Below are positions 1 through 7,708 of a stretch of 64,000 nucleotides of DNA, one piece after another. Made by a program: the position numbers and the translations under genes. Each line of letters opens with the position of its first letter. The stretch's first letter is position 1. The DNA comes from a virus, in the IMG/VR virus record IMGVR_UViG_3300031251_000002, positions 62,001 through 126,000 of that record. One strand, 5' to 3'. The notes below the pieces were generated by a model. That model saw nothing but the letters and a program-made list of their open reading frames with translations. It ran no database searches and had not been told where the DNA came from.

Positions 1-1
1 T

Positions 2-382
2 GTCGTGGCATGCAAGAAGGCGGCAGCACCAGCCCCGGCTGTTGTTCCCGCCCCGGTCGTATCGGTAGCCCCGAGCGTACCGACTGTCCCGGTCCCACCG
101 GCTACCCAGCCACCTGTCAAGCAGGTTTGCAAGCCGGGTGAGTCCATCGGTGTCGGCGCGGGCGCGGGCAAGTTCGTGTGCAAGGTTTGCAATTCCGATG
201 GTACGGCGTGGGGCGCTCCCGGTCCATGCCCGGTAGGCTCACCGGCCCCGGCTCCGAAGCCAACCATCAAGCCTGTCTGCAAAGAAGGCGACAAGACGGG
301 CGGCGTAGGCGGTCCGAACGGTCAGATCATGTGCAACGTGTGCAAGGGCGGGCAGTGGGTACAGGATCTCGGTTGTAAGTAA
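2..382 (+). CDS. Predicted lipoprotein with two Cys-rich modules, 5' end missing
   Basis: The reading frame is already open at the left edge, so the start codon lies outside the window. The first residues read V-V-A-C, a good lipobox, so the upstream missing part is probably a signal peptide and the Cys the lipidated residue; the in-frame GTG at 5 is therefore unlikely to be the true start. A Pro/Ala/Val-rich linker follows, then two similar modules of about 40 residues. Each starts VCK(P/E)G, has a Gly-rich stretch, a C-x2-C pair (CKVC, CNVC), a Gly/Trp segment and a final Cys. The role is unknown. A surface-anchored phage lipoprotein could act in superinfection exclusion or lysis, but nothing here decides that. 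Confidence 0.7.
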   Translation, partial: VVACKKAAAPAPAVVPAPVVSVAPSVPTVPVPPATQPPVKQVCKPGESIGVGAGAGKFVCKVCNSDGTAWGAPGPCPVGSPAPAPKPTIKPVCKEGDKTGGVGGPNGQIMCNVCKGGQWVQDLGCK

Positions 383-466
383 CTCCGTAAGCGTCCCGCC
401 TGCTGTGGGTAACCTAACTAAGAAAGGGGGACTTGCAGAGACGGTAAAGCAGTTAACGGAGGAAAC

Positions 467-664
467 ATGTTCGACAAGCATCGTAAGCACAAGGACGAGG
501 ACTGTGAGTGTGAGGCACCCTGCAATGAAGAGATTCTCTCTATTGACCTCTTGTTCGACATCTTGGACACGCTGGTAGAGATTAAGGATTTGTTGAAGGG
601 GATGCAGCCACCGCCACAGGAAGCAAAACTGGTGATCCCAATTGGGACACCAACAGAACAATAA
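467..664 (+). CDS. Hypothetical small protein, Cys-rich N-terminus
   Basis: A 65-residue protein with a strong ribosome-binding site (GGAGG) 5-6 bases before the ATG. The N-terminus is charged and has His, Lys and a C-x-C...C cluster (residues near 14-20). The middle is an amphipathic helix rich in Leu, Ile and Asp, and the tail is Pro-rich. I recognise no family. It lies between the lipoprotein and an Ig-like protein and ends 11 bases before the next ATG, so it is probably co-transcribed and may be a minor virion or accessory protein. Confidence 0.6.
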   Translation: MFDKHRKHKDEDCECEAPCNEEILSIDLLFDILDTLVEIKDLLKGMQPPPQEAKLVIPIGTPTEQ

Positions 665-675
665 GGAGTTCTACA

Positions 676-972
676 ATGGCAACAGTTCTAACTGACTCAC
701 AGAAGGTTACGGTCGGCCCGGTTTCGGCAGTTGACGCGAAGGGCAACGCGGCTCCGCTCGGCGGCGCTCTCGTTTTCTCGGCGTCGAATGCCAACGTTAC
801 CCTAGCCCCGTCTGCCGATGGTCTCTCCTGCGATGTCATCGCGGGTTCGACCCTAGGCGACGTTCAGCTATCGGTTACGGACGGCGTTCTCACCGGCACG
901 GCGGATTTCACCGTCATCGCTGGTGCTGAGGCGTCCCTGTCCCTCCCGGTCGGCGCTCCGGTAGCCCAGTAA
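676..972 (+). CDS. Ig-like domain protein (small virion decoration type)
   Basis: A 98-residue protein, beginning after an AAGGAG ribosome-binding site. The alternating Val/Thr/Ala strands and the closing pattern 'GDVQLSVTDG...GTADFTVIAG' are typical of bacterial Ig-like (Big-type) folds found on phage capsids and tails. It is almost entirely one such domain. It has no signal peptide and is followed directly by a strong terminator, so it closes a transcription unit. Decoration of the capsid or tail is a reasonable inference from the fold, not proven. The C-terminal part of the 4673-5176 protein has a similar type of domain. Confidence 0.6.
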   Translation: MATVLTDSQKVTVGPVSAVDAKGNAAPLGGALVFSASNANVTLAPSADGLSCDVIAGSTLGDVQLSVTDGVLTGTADFTVIAGAEASLSLPVGAPVAQ

Positions 973-991
973 GGTTTCTCAGGTAATCTTT

Positions 992-1027
992 GGCCCGCCT
1001 GCTCAATTGGGGCGGGCGGGCCTTTTT
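992..1027 (+). terminator. Rho-independent terminator
   Basis: An eight-base GC stem (GGCCCGCC paired with GGCGGGCC) with a 14-base loop, followed by five T. It lies just after the stop of the Ig-like gene at 972 and before the gene at 1039. Confidence 0.85.
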
Positions 1028-1038
1028 ACAGGAACGAA

Positions 1039-1431
1039 ATGGACGCCAAGGCACGAGACAAGGCAGAGAAGCTCATCCGGCTCTCCGCTTCTAATCACCA
1101 GAACGAAGCCGATATGGCTGCGCGCAACGCATGCAAGATCATTCGTGAGAATGGCTTTAGCCTGCATGAGCCAGCCCCGACACGTTCTGCGCCACAGGTC
1201 GTCCGTGAAGTGGTTCGGCAGGTTGTCCGCGTCCCAGACCCCGAGAGCTATGATCGTGGCTATCGAACTGGTTACAGTGAGGGAACGAAGCAGCTTCCCC
1301 CGGTGCCAGAGGTTGATATAGAGAAAGAGCGGGCCGCGTACATGGAGGCCGCACAAGCGGATTCGCGCAAGAAGATGCGCGTTGTCATGGAGCTAATGGC
1401 CCTGTTACGGGAAGAGGACAAGTACACGTAA
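1039..1431 (+). CDS. DUF2786-like domain protein
   Basis: A 130-residue protein that begins after an AGGA motif just downstream of the terminator. Residues 3-41 (K-A-E-K-L-I-R-L ... N-E-A-D-M-A-A-R-N-A ... G-F-S-L) match the DUF2786 pattern, a short helical domain seen in many phage and bacterial proteins of unknown role. A Val/Arg-rich linker and a charged helical C-terminus follow. The stop overlaps the next ATG (TAATG), suggesting translational coupling with the 481-residue protein. Confidence 0.6.
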   Translation: MDAKARDKAEKLIRLSASNHQNEADMAARNACKIIRENGFSLHEPAPTRSAPQVVREVVRQVVRVPDPESYDRGYRTGYSEGTKQLPPVPEVDIEKERAAYMEAAQADSRKKMRVVMELMALLREEDKYT

Positions 1432-2876
1432 TGGATAGCGCAACACTCTGGTATCTCTATCAGAACTACGGATCGAAGGAAGGCCCTCCGATGAGGGCGA
1501 AGCCTCAGATCAAGCAAGGCGTAGAAGCTGATATGAAGAAGGGCGAGTTCACCATCGAGCGATCTGGTGAGACGCCTGACGGCCAGCAGGTTGTGGTGGC
1601 CACTGTTGACCAGCACGTTGCTTTGATCGTGGACAAAGAGATCAAGGACATGTGGGACATCACCAAGCGCGATGCCGCGCTGGCTGTCTTTGATCGCATG
1701 ATTAAGGTCGGCGCTGAGAAGGTTCGTCCGTACTCGGTAGACGCCAAGCCGGTGGACGAAGCACTCCTTCGGAAAGACGACTTGGAGTTGCTGAAGCACC
1801 TCTGGACGACTGCCAAAGAGAGCAACAACGAGTACGAAAAACACCCGGATATCGAGCATGCGGATAAGGTGATTGTTAACCTGAAGTCCCTAGTAGCCGC
1901 GTGTCAGTCGTACGGTTCGTCAGAGTGGCTGAACGCTGCTCAGACGATCCTCGGTCGTTTGGACAGGCAGACAATGATGGCCGTGGACAACCCCCGTTCG
2001 ATGGGGATGAAGAACGGTGGACTACCGAGTACCTACGAGTTCGACCATGTACAGAACTTGCTTCATACGACTATCAAGCTAGCGTGGGATCAGACAGCCC
2101 CCGGCGGTGAGTCTCCGCGCATGTGGGAAGGCTGGAACCGGGATCGGTCCGGCAAGCTCACGCACTCGTCTGGTGCAGTCATCCGTCAGTCGGCTAACCC
2201 TGAGGAGACTGGCAAATGGCTGGTGTACCTACCGGGTAAGGCCATGAAGCCCAAGGCATTCGATACGGTGTCTGACGCTAAGGCGTATGCCCGCAAGAAC
2301 CTCAAGGAGTGGGTGCTTGGCGAGGCATCGTCCATCTACGAGTCACCGACAGGCGAGTGTTACAGAGACGCATATCAGTACGTGAAGGCCCACCCGAACG
2401 CGATGTTGGTGCAGGGGGCTACTCATCCGATTGATGGGGCGAAGCCCGCCTACAACCACGCATGGGCAGAGGATGGCGGGACTGTGATCGAGCCGTGGTG
2501 GGGGCAGACACCGAAGGACAAGTGGTACGCCCACTTCCGGCCTACAGACGTTCACAAGTACAACTCCCATGAGGCAAAGGTCAAGGTGCTTAGCCACAAG
2601 AACTATGGTCCATGGGATGCCGCGGTTGTTGCCGACGATCCTGAGAACGTTCGTCGTGCGATGGTGGGTGAGGCAAAACCTCCTCGTCGTGGACAGGGCG
2701 GGTCAGCCGATAGCCAAGCGGTGAAGGACTTCATTCGCAATCGCGGTCGCATGGGATCAGGCCCCCCACCGCCCGCTGATGGCGTGTGGGAACTTGAGAA
2801 GCTGAAGAAGTGCGATTGTGGCGAGGTCTACTTGAAGGCCGACGCTACGACAGTCTGTCCGAAATGTGGCAAGTGA
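1431..2876 (+). CDS. Large protein with a possible papain-like Cys/His domain and C-terminal zinc ribbon
   Basis: A 481-residue protein. Three parts can be seen. Residues 1-220 are helical and unrecognised. Residues about 300-390 contain G-E-C-Y-R-D-A-Y (Cys310) and later N-H-A-W (His343) with conserved aromatic residues; this Cys...His-Ala-Trp spacing resembles papain-like or NlpC-type phage domains, so a peptidase or related fold is possible. The last 25 residues carry C-x-C...C-x2-C, a zinc ribbon. The ATG overlaps the upstream stop. A virion or DNA-associated accessory protein is possible; the catalytic idea is an inference from motif spacing only. Confidence 0.5.
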   Translation: MDSATLWYLYQNYGSKEGPPMRAKPQIKQGVEADMKKGEFTIERSGETPDGQQVVVATVDQHVALIVDKEIKDMWDITKRDAALAVFDRMIKVGAEKVRPYSVDAKPVDEALLRKDDLELLKHLWTTAKESNNEYEKHPDIEHADKVIVNLKSLVAACQSYGSSEWLNAAQTILGRLDRQTMMAVDNPRSMGMKNGGLPSTYEFDHVQNLLHTTIKLAWDQTAPGGESPRMWEGWNRDRSGKLTHSSGAVIRQSANPEETGKWLVYLPGKAMKPKAFDTVSDAKAYARKNLKEWVLGEASSIYESPTGECYRDAYQYVKAHPNAMLVQGATHPIDGAKPAYNHAWAEDGGTVIEPWWGQTPKDKWYAHFRPTDVHKYNSHEAKVKVLSHKNYGPWDAAVVADDPENVRRAMVGEAKPPRRGQGGSADSQAVKDFIRNRGRMGSGPPPPADGVWELEKLKKCDCGEVYLKADATTVCPKCGK

Positions 2877-2901
2877 AGATTTTTGAAGGAAACGAGCTAA
2901 C

Positions 2902-3282
2902 ATGGCAACAGTAGACAAGACGATTTCAATCGTAGGTACGCTTCAGTCAGCGGATCTGGTTACTCGGATCAAGCTCGATGACATCATGATGGCGACAGGT
3001 CGCCTGACGAAGCTGTTTGAGTTTGAGGCCACGCTGGCGGCAGCGACGGTCAACCAAGCGGTTAGCCTTCAGGACGCCACGGTGGCGAATTTCGTGTTCG
3101 CTCGCGTAGACGTTGTTGACGGCGGCGATTGTACGATCACTGTTACCCCACAGGGCGGTTCGGCCACAGCCATCGTTTGCAACGGTGGGGAAATCTGGCT
3201 GAACAAGACTGCGATCACAGCGATTACTGTCAGCAGCACATCTGGCGCGAACGTGAAGATCATTGGCGGAGGAATCGCTTAG
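2902..3282 (+). CDS. Hypothetical beta-rich structural protein
   Basis: A 126-residue protein starting after a GAAGGAAACGAG ribosome-binding region. The composition (Thr, Val, Ala, Gly; many alternating hydrophobic residues) and the absence of long helices suggest a small beta-sandwich virion protein. No named family is recognised. Its stop is two bases before the start of the HNH endonuclease, and its last codons contain the GGAGG motif that now serves that endonuclease. Confidence 0.55.
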   Translation: MATVDKTISIVGTLQSADLVTRIKLDDIMMATGRLTKLFEFEATLAAATVNQAVSLQDATVANFVFARVDVVDGGDCTITVTPQGGSATAIVCNGGEIWLNKTAITAITVSSTSGANVKIIGGGIA

Positions 3283-3284
3283 CC

Positions 3285-3749
3285 ATGCCGGGTTATAACA
3301 GGTATAAGCGCAGTGGAGACTGCGTGTTGTGTGGAACATGGCGACAGTCGTTGCATCGGGACCATATCGTTCCTAAGTTCAAAGGCGGTTCCGATGAGCC
3401 AAGCAACTGGCAGTTTATCTGTGCGAATTGTCATGAGGACAAGACGCGCCTTGACTTGAAGGGGAGAAAGCGACCGCCCCGTTCCAAGGAAACCAAGGAA
3501 AAAATTCGTGCTGCTGTCTCTAAACCGCGCAACCTGTCACCGGAACAGCGCAAGAGTATTTCTGAGCGAATGTCAAAACTTCACACCGGTAATCAGTACA
3601 ACGTCGGGAAGAAAAATGGGCCAATGATGCTTTCGCCGGAAGAGCGAGCTAGGCGGGCTGAACATTTACGTAACGTGGCTAAGACGATCAATATAGGCCG
3701 TAAGCGCCCCGATGTGGCAGAACGGAATCGACAGCGTGTTACCCGTTAG
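3285..3749 (+). CDS. HNH homing endonuclease with NUMOD3-like repeats
   Basis: A 154-residue protein. The HNH core has zinc-type pairs C13-x2-C16 and C46-x2-C49, and the nuclease residues D26-H27, N41 and H50 (R-D-H-I-V-P-K ... S-N-W ... C-A-N-C-H). The C-terminal half has repeated short helices (S-K-E-T-K-E-K-I-R, S-P-E-Q-R-K-S-I-S, G-R-K-R-P-D-V-A-E-R-N-R), resembling NUMOD3 DNA-binding modules of phage homing endonucleases. There is no room for a self-splicing intron around it, so it is a free-standing type. It sits exactly at the expected start of the next gene (see findings). The ribosome-binding site is GGAGG about 12 bases upstream, inside the previous gene. Confidence 0.9.
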   Translation: MPGYNRYKRSGDCVLCGTWRQSLHRDHIVPKFKGGSDEPSNWQFICANCHEDKTRLDLKGRKRPPRSKETKEKIRAAVSKPRNLSPEQRKSISERMSKLHTGNQYNVGKKNGPMMLSPEERARRAEHLRNVAKTINIGRKRPDVAERNRQRVTR

Positions 3750-4497
3750 TACGTTTGTTGACACCCTGTTGTTGGAAGGGGTGTTCGATCAAGGGATTTT
3801 GAAAGCCATCTTCATGGCTGGTGGTGCTGGGTCTGGCAAGTCGGCTGTCGCGGCTGACTTGTTTGACATCCCAGACTCTAACGATGTCCGGTATGTCAGC
3901 TTTAGCTCTGGCGGGCTGAAGCTGGTCAACCCGGACAGAGCGTTCGTTCACGGTCTGATCAAGGCGGGGTACGATCCCAAGAAGTTAGCTGACATCCCGG
4001 ACGAGGAGTTTGATCGAGTCATCGGTGGCGACCACCCCGGTCCCGGCACGATTCGGGCGATTGCCAAGCAGCTTGCGGTCAAGGTCTATGACATGAACAA
4101 GGATGGGCGTCTTGGCATGCTGATCGACGGGACCGGCGGCAACCTTCCGAAGATTCAGGGCCAGAAAGAAGACCTTGAGAGCATCGGTTACGACACGTAC
4201 ATGGTGTTTGTTAACACCCGCCTTGAGGTCGCCTTGGCCCGGAACAAGAAACGCTCGCGGGTAGTCAAGGACGAGGTTGTTATCAGTACGTGGCATGAGG
4301 TGCAAGCGAACCTAGAAACTTATCGTTCAATGTTTGGCAGTCACTTCACGATCATTGAAAATTCGGCTGATCAGCGTAACATCACAGCAGCGGCAAACAG
4401 CGCTGTTCGTGGGTTCATGTCGCAGCCGGTTCAGAATCCAATAGGGCAAGAATGGATACAGAACATGACGAAGATTCGCCAGCGGGCGGAGAAATAG
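3736..4497 (+). CDS. P-loop ATP/GTP-binding protein (zeta-toxin/kinase-like)
   Basis: A 253-residue protein if begun at GTG 3736; an ATG at 3712 would add eight residues but lies inside the endonuclease gene. Walker A is G-G-A-G-S-G-K-S (residues 29-36). A Walker B-like strand G-M-L-I-D-G-T-G-G follows, then the pattern 'V-F-V-N-T-R-L-E-V-A-L-A-R-N' and an R-x-V segment, as in zeta-toxin or nucleotide-kinase-like P-loop folds. The substrate is unknown. Similar proteins occur near structural genes of large phages. The start overlaps the endonuclease stop by 14 bases and has only a weak ribosome-binding site, which fits disruption of the original start. Confidence 0.7.
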   Translation: MLPVSTFVDTLLLEGVFDQGILKAIFMAGGAGSGKSAVAADLFDIPDSNDVRYVSFSSGGLKLVNPDRAFVHGLIKAGYDPKKLADIPDEEFDRVIGGDHPGPGTIRAIAKQLAVKVYDMNKDGRLGMLIDGTGGNLPKIQGQKEDLESIGYDTYMVFVNTRLEVALARNKKRSRVVKDEVVISTWHEVQANLETYRSMFGSHFTIIENSADQRNITAAANSAVRGFMSQPVQNPIGQEWIQNMTKIRQRAEK

Positions 4498-4664
4498 ATT
4501 TCAAGGATTTGGTGGATCTGGTGTTCGGCCTTGCTGTCACAGCCACCTTTGAAGAGCTACGTTACTTCAAGTCACGGATGGAACAGGTCATACTGAAAAC
4601 AAGGGGAGAAACCCCGCTACGTTCACAGCATAAGTCCCGTCCAAAACGGAGCGGGCGAATTTAG
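4452..4664 (+). CDS. Hypothetical small protein
   Basis: A 70-residue protein that overlaps the end of the P-loop gene by 46 bases in another frame. It has an acidic N-terminus, a hydrophobic/amphipathic middle (F-K-D-L-V-D-L-V-F-G-L-A-V-T) and a basic tail. The overlap is larger than for neighbouring genes, and only a weak GGGCAAG motif precedes the ATG, so it is less certain than most calls here. It ends eight bases before the next ATG, which has its own good ribosome-binding site. Confidence 0.5.
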   Translation: MDTEHDEDSPAGGEIDFKDLVDLVFGLAVTATFEELRYFKSRMEQVILKTRGETPLRSQHKSRPKRSGRI

Positions 4665-4672
4665 GAGAAAAT

Positions 4673-5176
4673 ATGTCTCACGAAAAGATTTGGGTTTGCC
4701 CTCATTGCAACTTCTCACAGATCCAGCTTGGACCCGGCGATCCGCATGCGCTGAACAACGCTCCTGTGCGCCAGTTCATCGAGTACATCTGCCACCACTG
4801 CGGAAACCGCATGACACCTCCGGGCGGTCTATTCACCGAAGGTGGGGCGCGTAACAACGCTGCTCCGGGTGCCGAACTGTCGGCGGCTGGCAAGCTCCTG
4901 TCGATCACCTGCGCTAACTTCGCTCACACTGGGACTGGCACGGCGATTATCACACTCGACGCAGATGCTGAGGATGATGGCTCACACAACGACGGTCTAG
5001 TTGTTAACCTGACCTCTGGCAGCGGCGCGCACATGACAATTCCGGCAACGGCGGTTGTTCCTGCTGGTTCGCGTACGGTCAGCGTTACGGTTACTGGCGT
5101 CGGCGCTGGCACCTCGCTGTTGACTGCGGCGGCTACTGGTAGCGTGAGCAAGACTGTTACGGCTACGGCCACCTAG
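4673..5176 (+). CDS. Zinc-ribbon plus Ig-like domain protein
   Basis: A 167-residue protein after a strong TAGGAGAAA ribosome-binding site. The N-terminus carries a zinc ribbon: C-P-H-C near residue 10 and C-H-H-C near residue 40. From about residue 65 onward the sequence is Thr/Val/Gly-rich with beta-strand alternation and the ending 'V-S-V-T-V-T-G-V-G...K-T-V-T-A', an Ig-like/Big-type domain. The combination suggests a virion-surface protein with a metal-stabilised N-terminus. The exact role is unknown. Confidence 0.6.
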   Translation: MSHEKIWVCPHCNFSQIQLGPGDPHALNNAPVRQFIEYICHHCGNRMTPPGGLFTEGGARNNAAPGAELSAAGKLLSITCANFAHTGTGTAIITLDADAEDDGSHNDGLVVNLTSGSGAHMTIPATAVVPAGSRTVSVTVTGVGAGTSLLTAAATGSVSKTVTATAT

Positions 5177-5184
5177 GAGTCCCT

Positions 5185-5589
5185 ATGCCTCCTATTGATA
5201 GCTCTGATATCAAGAAGGATGCGCTGCACAAAGAGCTTGGCGTCCCAACGGATAAGAAGATCCCGGACGCCGAGCTTCAGGCAGCGAAGAACTCTTCTGA
5301 TCCGAAAGAGCGCAAGCGAGCCACCTTTGCCCTCAATGCAAAGAAGTGGAACCACGAATCGGTCACCCGGTTCGTTGATTCACTGGCAGAGGGCGGTTTA
5401 TCAGCGCGAGAGCTAGACATGCAGTCTGGTGACATCACCACTTCCATGTACGGCGGTTCGGCGTCTGAGTGGGCTGCGATGCCAATGACAACGCCTTGTG
5501 ATCGACCGACCTGTGATCATCCCAAGGGGAATCACAAGACTATGAATCTGCACCCCTGCTCCCGGTGTTCGTGCCCCGCTTACATATGA
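5185..5589 (+). CDS. Hypothetical protein with C-terminal Cys/His cluster
   Basis: A 134-residue protein. The first 90 residues are helical and charged (K-K-D-A-L-H-K-E-L, E-L-Q-A-A-K-N). The C-terminus has C-D-R-P-T-C-D-H ... H ... H-P-C-S-R-C-S-C, a probable metal-binding knuckle. No family is recognised. The stop overlaps the next start (ATGA), so it is probably translated together with the M15-type peptidase. Confidence 0.55.
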   Translation: MPPIDSSDIKKDALHKELGVPTDKKIPDAELQAAKNSSDPKERKRATFALNAKKWNHESVTRFVDSLAEGGLSARELDMQSGDITTSMYGGSASEWAAMPMTTPCDRPTCDHPKGNHKTMNLHPCSRCSCPAYI

Positions 5590-6011
5590 AGTTTGAAACA
5601 CCACGAATCGCGGCTGAGTGGGCTGGAGCGCCCGTTCCCGGTGGGACGGTTACGCTCAACCCAGCTTTGCGGCAGATGGTTACTGACATCCAGACGTACG
5701 CCATGACGACGTACGGTTGGGAGTTTTTCATCACCTGTCTTCTGCGGACGCCAGCGGAGAACGAGGCCGAGTACAACAACGACGGCCATCACGATCTTGG
5801 CGTCCATGTTATCGGCAATGGCGGAGACATCAGGACGAAGGACCAGAATCCGACCACGGTACAGGCGGTTGCGAACTGGGTTAACCGTCAGTGGACGTAT
5901 GACCCGTCTCGACCGCACTTTCTGGTTGCTCTCTATGAGGGACAGGGCTTCGGTTCTTCGGCCACACACCTCCACATTCAGGTAAACATCCACACCGTAA
6001 TGAACTCATAA
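5586..6011 (+). CDS. M15-family-type peptidoglycan peptidase (possible endolysin)
   Basis: A 141-residue protein starting at the ATG that overlaps the upstream stop. It has the spacing of zinc ligands known from M15/hedgehog-type DD-peptidases: H74-x2-G77-x3-D81 (V-H-V-I-G-N-G-G-D-I) and H128-L-H130-I near the C-terminus. These families cut peptide bonds in peptidoglycan stems. There is no signal peptide, so it would need a holin or delivery in the virion. It lies 1.5 kb upstream of an XhlA-like membrane protein, so a lysis role is plausible. A structural peptidase is the alternative. Confidence 0.65.
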   Translation: MKFETPRIAAEWAGAPVPGGTVTLNPALRQMVTDIQTYAMTTYGWEFFITCLLRTPAENEAEYNNDGHHDLGVHVIGNGGDIRTKDQNPTTVQAVANWVNRQWTYDPSRPHFLVALYEGQGFGSSATHLHIQVNIHTVMNS

Positions 6012-6062
6012 TTCAAGGGGTTTTGGGGAAACTCACGCCTCTCTTGGATTTTTAAGGTGGCT

Positions 6063-6836
6063 ATGTCTAATTTCGACGGCTTCTACGAACACATCCTCGT
6101 TCTGCCGGAACAGGAGTGGAGAAACCAGCTTCGTGAGAACGATGCGCTGGTAGGCCGTCTGCGCGATCACGGTGCCGCTGTCACACCTGACGGTGTTCTT
6201 GTAGTCGAGGCTGAAAGACTTTACCGGGTCACTCTCCTACTACGCGAACACAACCTTACGTGGCGCTTCGATCCTGCCTTTGCCGTCGAGACTGCCTTGA
6301 CCGAGAGCGACCCGGTTACCTTGATGAACAGGATGCTTTACGATCCAGAAGAACCCTATAGCTGGGAAGATCGAAAGCCTCTTAAGTGGTATCCAGAAGG
6401 CGAAGAGATCGAAGACGCCATGGACGACTACGATAAGTCCCTCCCTAACCACGCGGATCAGACGCTTCAGATGCCGCAGGATGGCGTGAAGGCGTCTAAC
6501 GTCGCAGCCAAGGCATTGGATCATGGCTGGCAGGATCCCTCTCTCGCTGCGGTCGGTGAGGGCAAGGAAGGCGCGAAGAAAATCAAGAACGAGGCCGGGA
6601 CCGAATCCACTGATCCGGACTTCAACCCGTGCCCTGCGTACATGGAAGGCTTCTGCCGCGTAGACGGACGAGTATGCCTGTACAACAAAGAAACCTTTGA
6701 GGACTGTCCGAAGTTCAACACTGCTCTGATCATTACCAAAGGCAACATGGCCATCCCTCCGGGTTCGGAGGACGATGAAGATTACGGCGGCGGCGCTTTT
6801 GGCGACAAAGACGATCCGCTAGCGGGTGAGAACTAG
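6063..6836 (+). CDS. Hypothetical protein with Cys motif and acidic tail
   Basis: A 257-residue protein. The ATG at 6063 is preferred over the GTG at 6057 because AAGGTGG lies just before it. The N-terminal 100 residues look globular; the middle is acidic and helical. Residues about 195-225 contain C-P-A-Y-M-E-G-F-C-R-V-D-G-R-V-C and a further C-P, a four-Cys knuckle that could bind zinc. The end is Asp/Gly-rich. No family is recognised. The stop overlaps the next GTG by one base (TAGTG). Confidence 0.5.
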   Translation: MSNFDGFYEHILVLPEQEWRNQLRENDALVGRLRDHGAAVTPDGVLVVEAERLYRVTLLLREHNLTWRFDPAFAVETALTESDPVTLMNRMLYDPEEPYSWEDRKPLKWYPEGEEIEDAMDDYDKSLPNHADQTLQMPQDGVKASNVAAKALDHGWQDPSLAAVGEGKEGAKKIKNEAGTESTDPDFNPCPAYMEGFCRVDGRVCLYNKETFEDCPKFNTALIITKGNMAIPPGSEDDEDYGGGAFGDKDDPLAGEN

Positions 6837-7243
6837 TGGCCAGCATTCTTACCAACGATGGTGAGCAGCTTCTTCTGGAATGCTTGCTGGTCGGTCGAGC
6901 CATCCCTGCTACCTATCAGGTTGGCCTGACCAACGCGGTTCTAGTAGTGACTGATAACCTAGCGACAGCCGTGGCTGGTGAACCGTCTGGGTTTGGGTAT
7001 GCCCGAATCACAATGGAGCAGAGCAACGTTGGCTGGGTTACTTCCGCGCTCGATTCCGGGCATTGGAAGATCACCGGGAAGAACGTTACGTGGACTGCCT
7101 CGGGCGGTGCCATCGGCCCGTTCCAGAACGTCTTCCTGACAGACGGGACCATCGTTGTCGGCTTCTGGAATACCACAGCAACCAGTATCCCTGACACTAC
7201 GTCATTTACCTTTACCCCAAGCATCAAAGAGACTTCAGCATGA
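6836..7243 (+). CDS. Beta-rich phage structural protein
   Basis: A 135-residue protein starting with GTG overlapping the upstream stop. It has the pattern V-G-L-T ... D-N-L-A-T ... G-E-P-S-G-F-G-Y-A-R-I-T ... V-T-W-T-A-S-G-G-A-I-G ... V-F-L-T-D-G-T, which I recognise as a common small phage virion protein type often annotated as fibre- or tail-associated. No catalytic motifs are seen. It shares general character, though not clear residue identity, with the 17887-18453 protein. Confidence 0.6.
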   Translation: MASILTNDGEQLLLECLLVGRAIPATYQVGLTNAVLVVTDNLATAVAGEPSGFGYARITMEQSNVGWVTSALDSGHWKITGKNVTWTASGGAIGPFQNVFLTDGTIVVGFWNTTATSIPDTTSFTFTPSIKETSA

Positions 7244-7488
7244 ACGGGGCTGCGGTGGTTGTCCGGACCAATCCGTGTGTCCATGGTGAGAGGAGCGCGG
7301 ATTTGTGTAGTTTTTGTCAGGACATCCATCCGCCTGATGCAACGATTCAGGACGAGATGAACGAATTGAGCAAACGTCAACTAATCATTACCGAGAAAGT
7401 GAGTCTGGCTATGCTGCTTCGACGCATTTTTTTAGGCAAGCGGACTGCGCGGGAGATTCCGCAAGGCTTTGGTAATGGAGGGCTTTGA
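7240..7488 (+). CDS. Hypothetical small protein with C/H motif
   Basis: An 82-residue protein with its ATG overlapping the previous stop (ATGA). Residues 13-26 contain C-V-H ... C-S-F-C and a following H, a small metal-binding pattern. The remainder is helical and basic. It overlaps the next gene by 14 bases. The function is unknown; its position places it in a tight operon with the XhlA-like and STAS genes. Confidence 0.5.
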   Translation: MNGAAVVVRTNPCVHGERSADLCSFCQDIHPPDATIQDEMNELSKRQLIITEKVSLAMLLRRIFLGKRTAREIPQGFGNGGL

Positions 7489-7708
7489 GCGTCAGGGAAC
7501 GGATAGCTGGAACGAGTGGCGCAAGTTCGTACTGAATGAACTGACTCGCTATAGCGGAGCTATCATCACCCTTGACGATAAGATCAACGAACTGAGAATC
7601 GAAGTGGCGATGTTGAAAGTAAAGGCATCCCTGTTCGGATCCTTGGCGGGTCTAGCAACTACGATTCTTCTCCACTTTCTGCTCTCGCTTGTTCCAGTAG
7701 CGAAATGA
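7475..7708 (+). CDS. XhlA-like small membrane protein
   Basis: A 77-residue protein from ATG 7475, preferred over the TTG at 7469 because AAGG sits at a good distance. An N-terminal amphipathic/coiled-coil half (W-R-K-F-V-L-N-E-L ... D-D-K-I-N-E-L-R-I-E-V-A-M-L-K-V-K) is followed by a single hydrophobic segment (residues about 53-74). This layout matches XhlA-type haemolysin/holin-accessory proteins of phages, which associate with the membrane during lysis. It overlaps the next gene by four bases, so an alternative is a membrane anchor for the STAS and RsbW-like pair. Confidence 0.6.
   Translation: MEGFERQGTDSWNEWRKFVLNELTRYSGAIITLDDKINELRIEVAMLKVKASLFGSLAGLATTILLHFLLSLVPVAK

Noticed and set aside
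3129-3284. Longer N-terminus for the first HNH gene
   Set aside because: The extension would lie in another frame of the 2902 gene; ATG 3285 follows that gene's stop and fits the HNH family.
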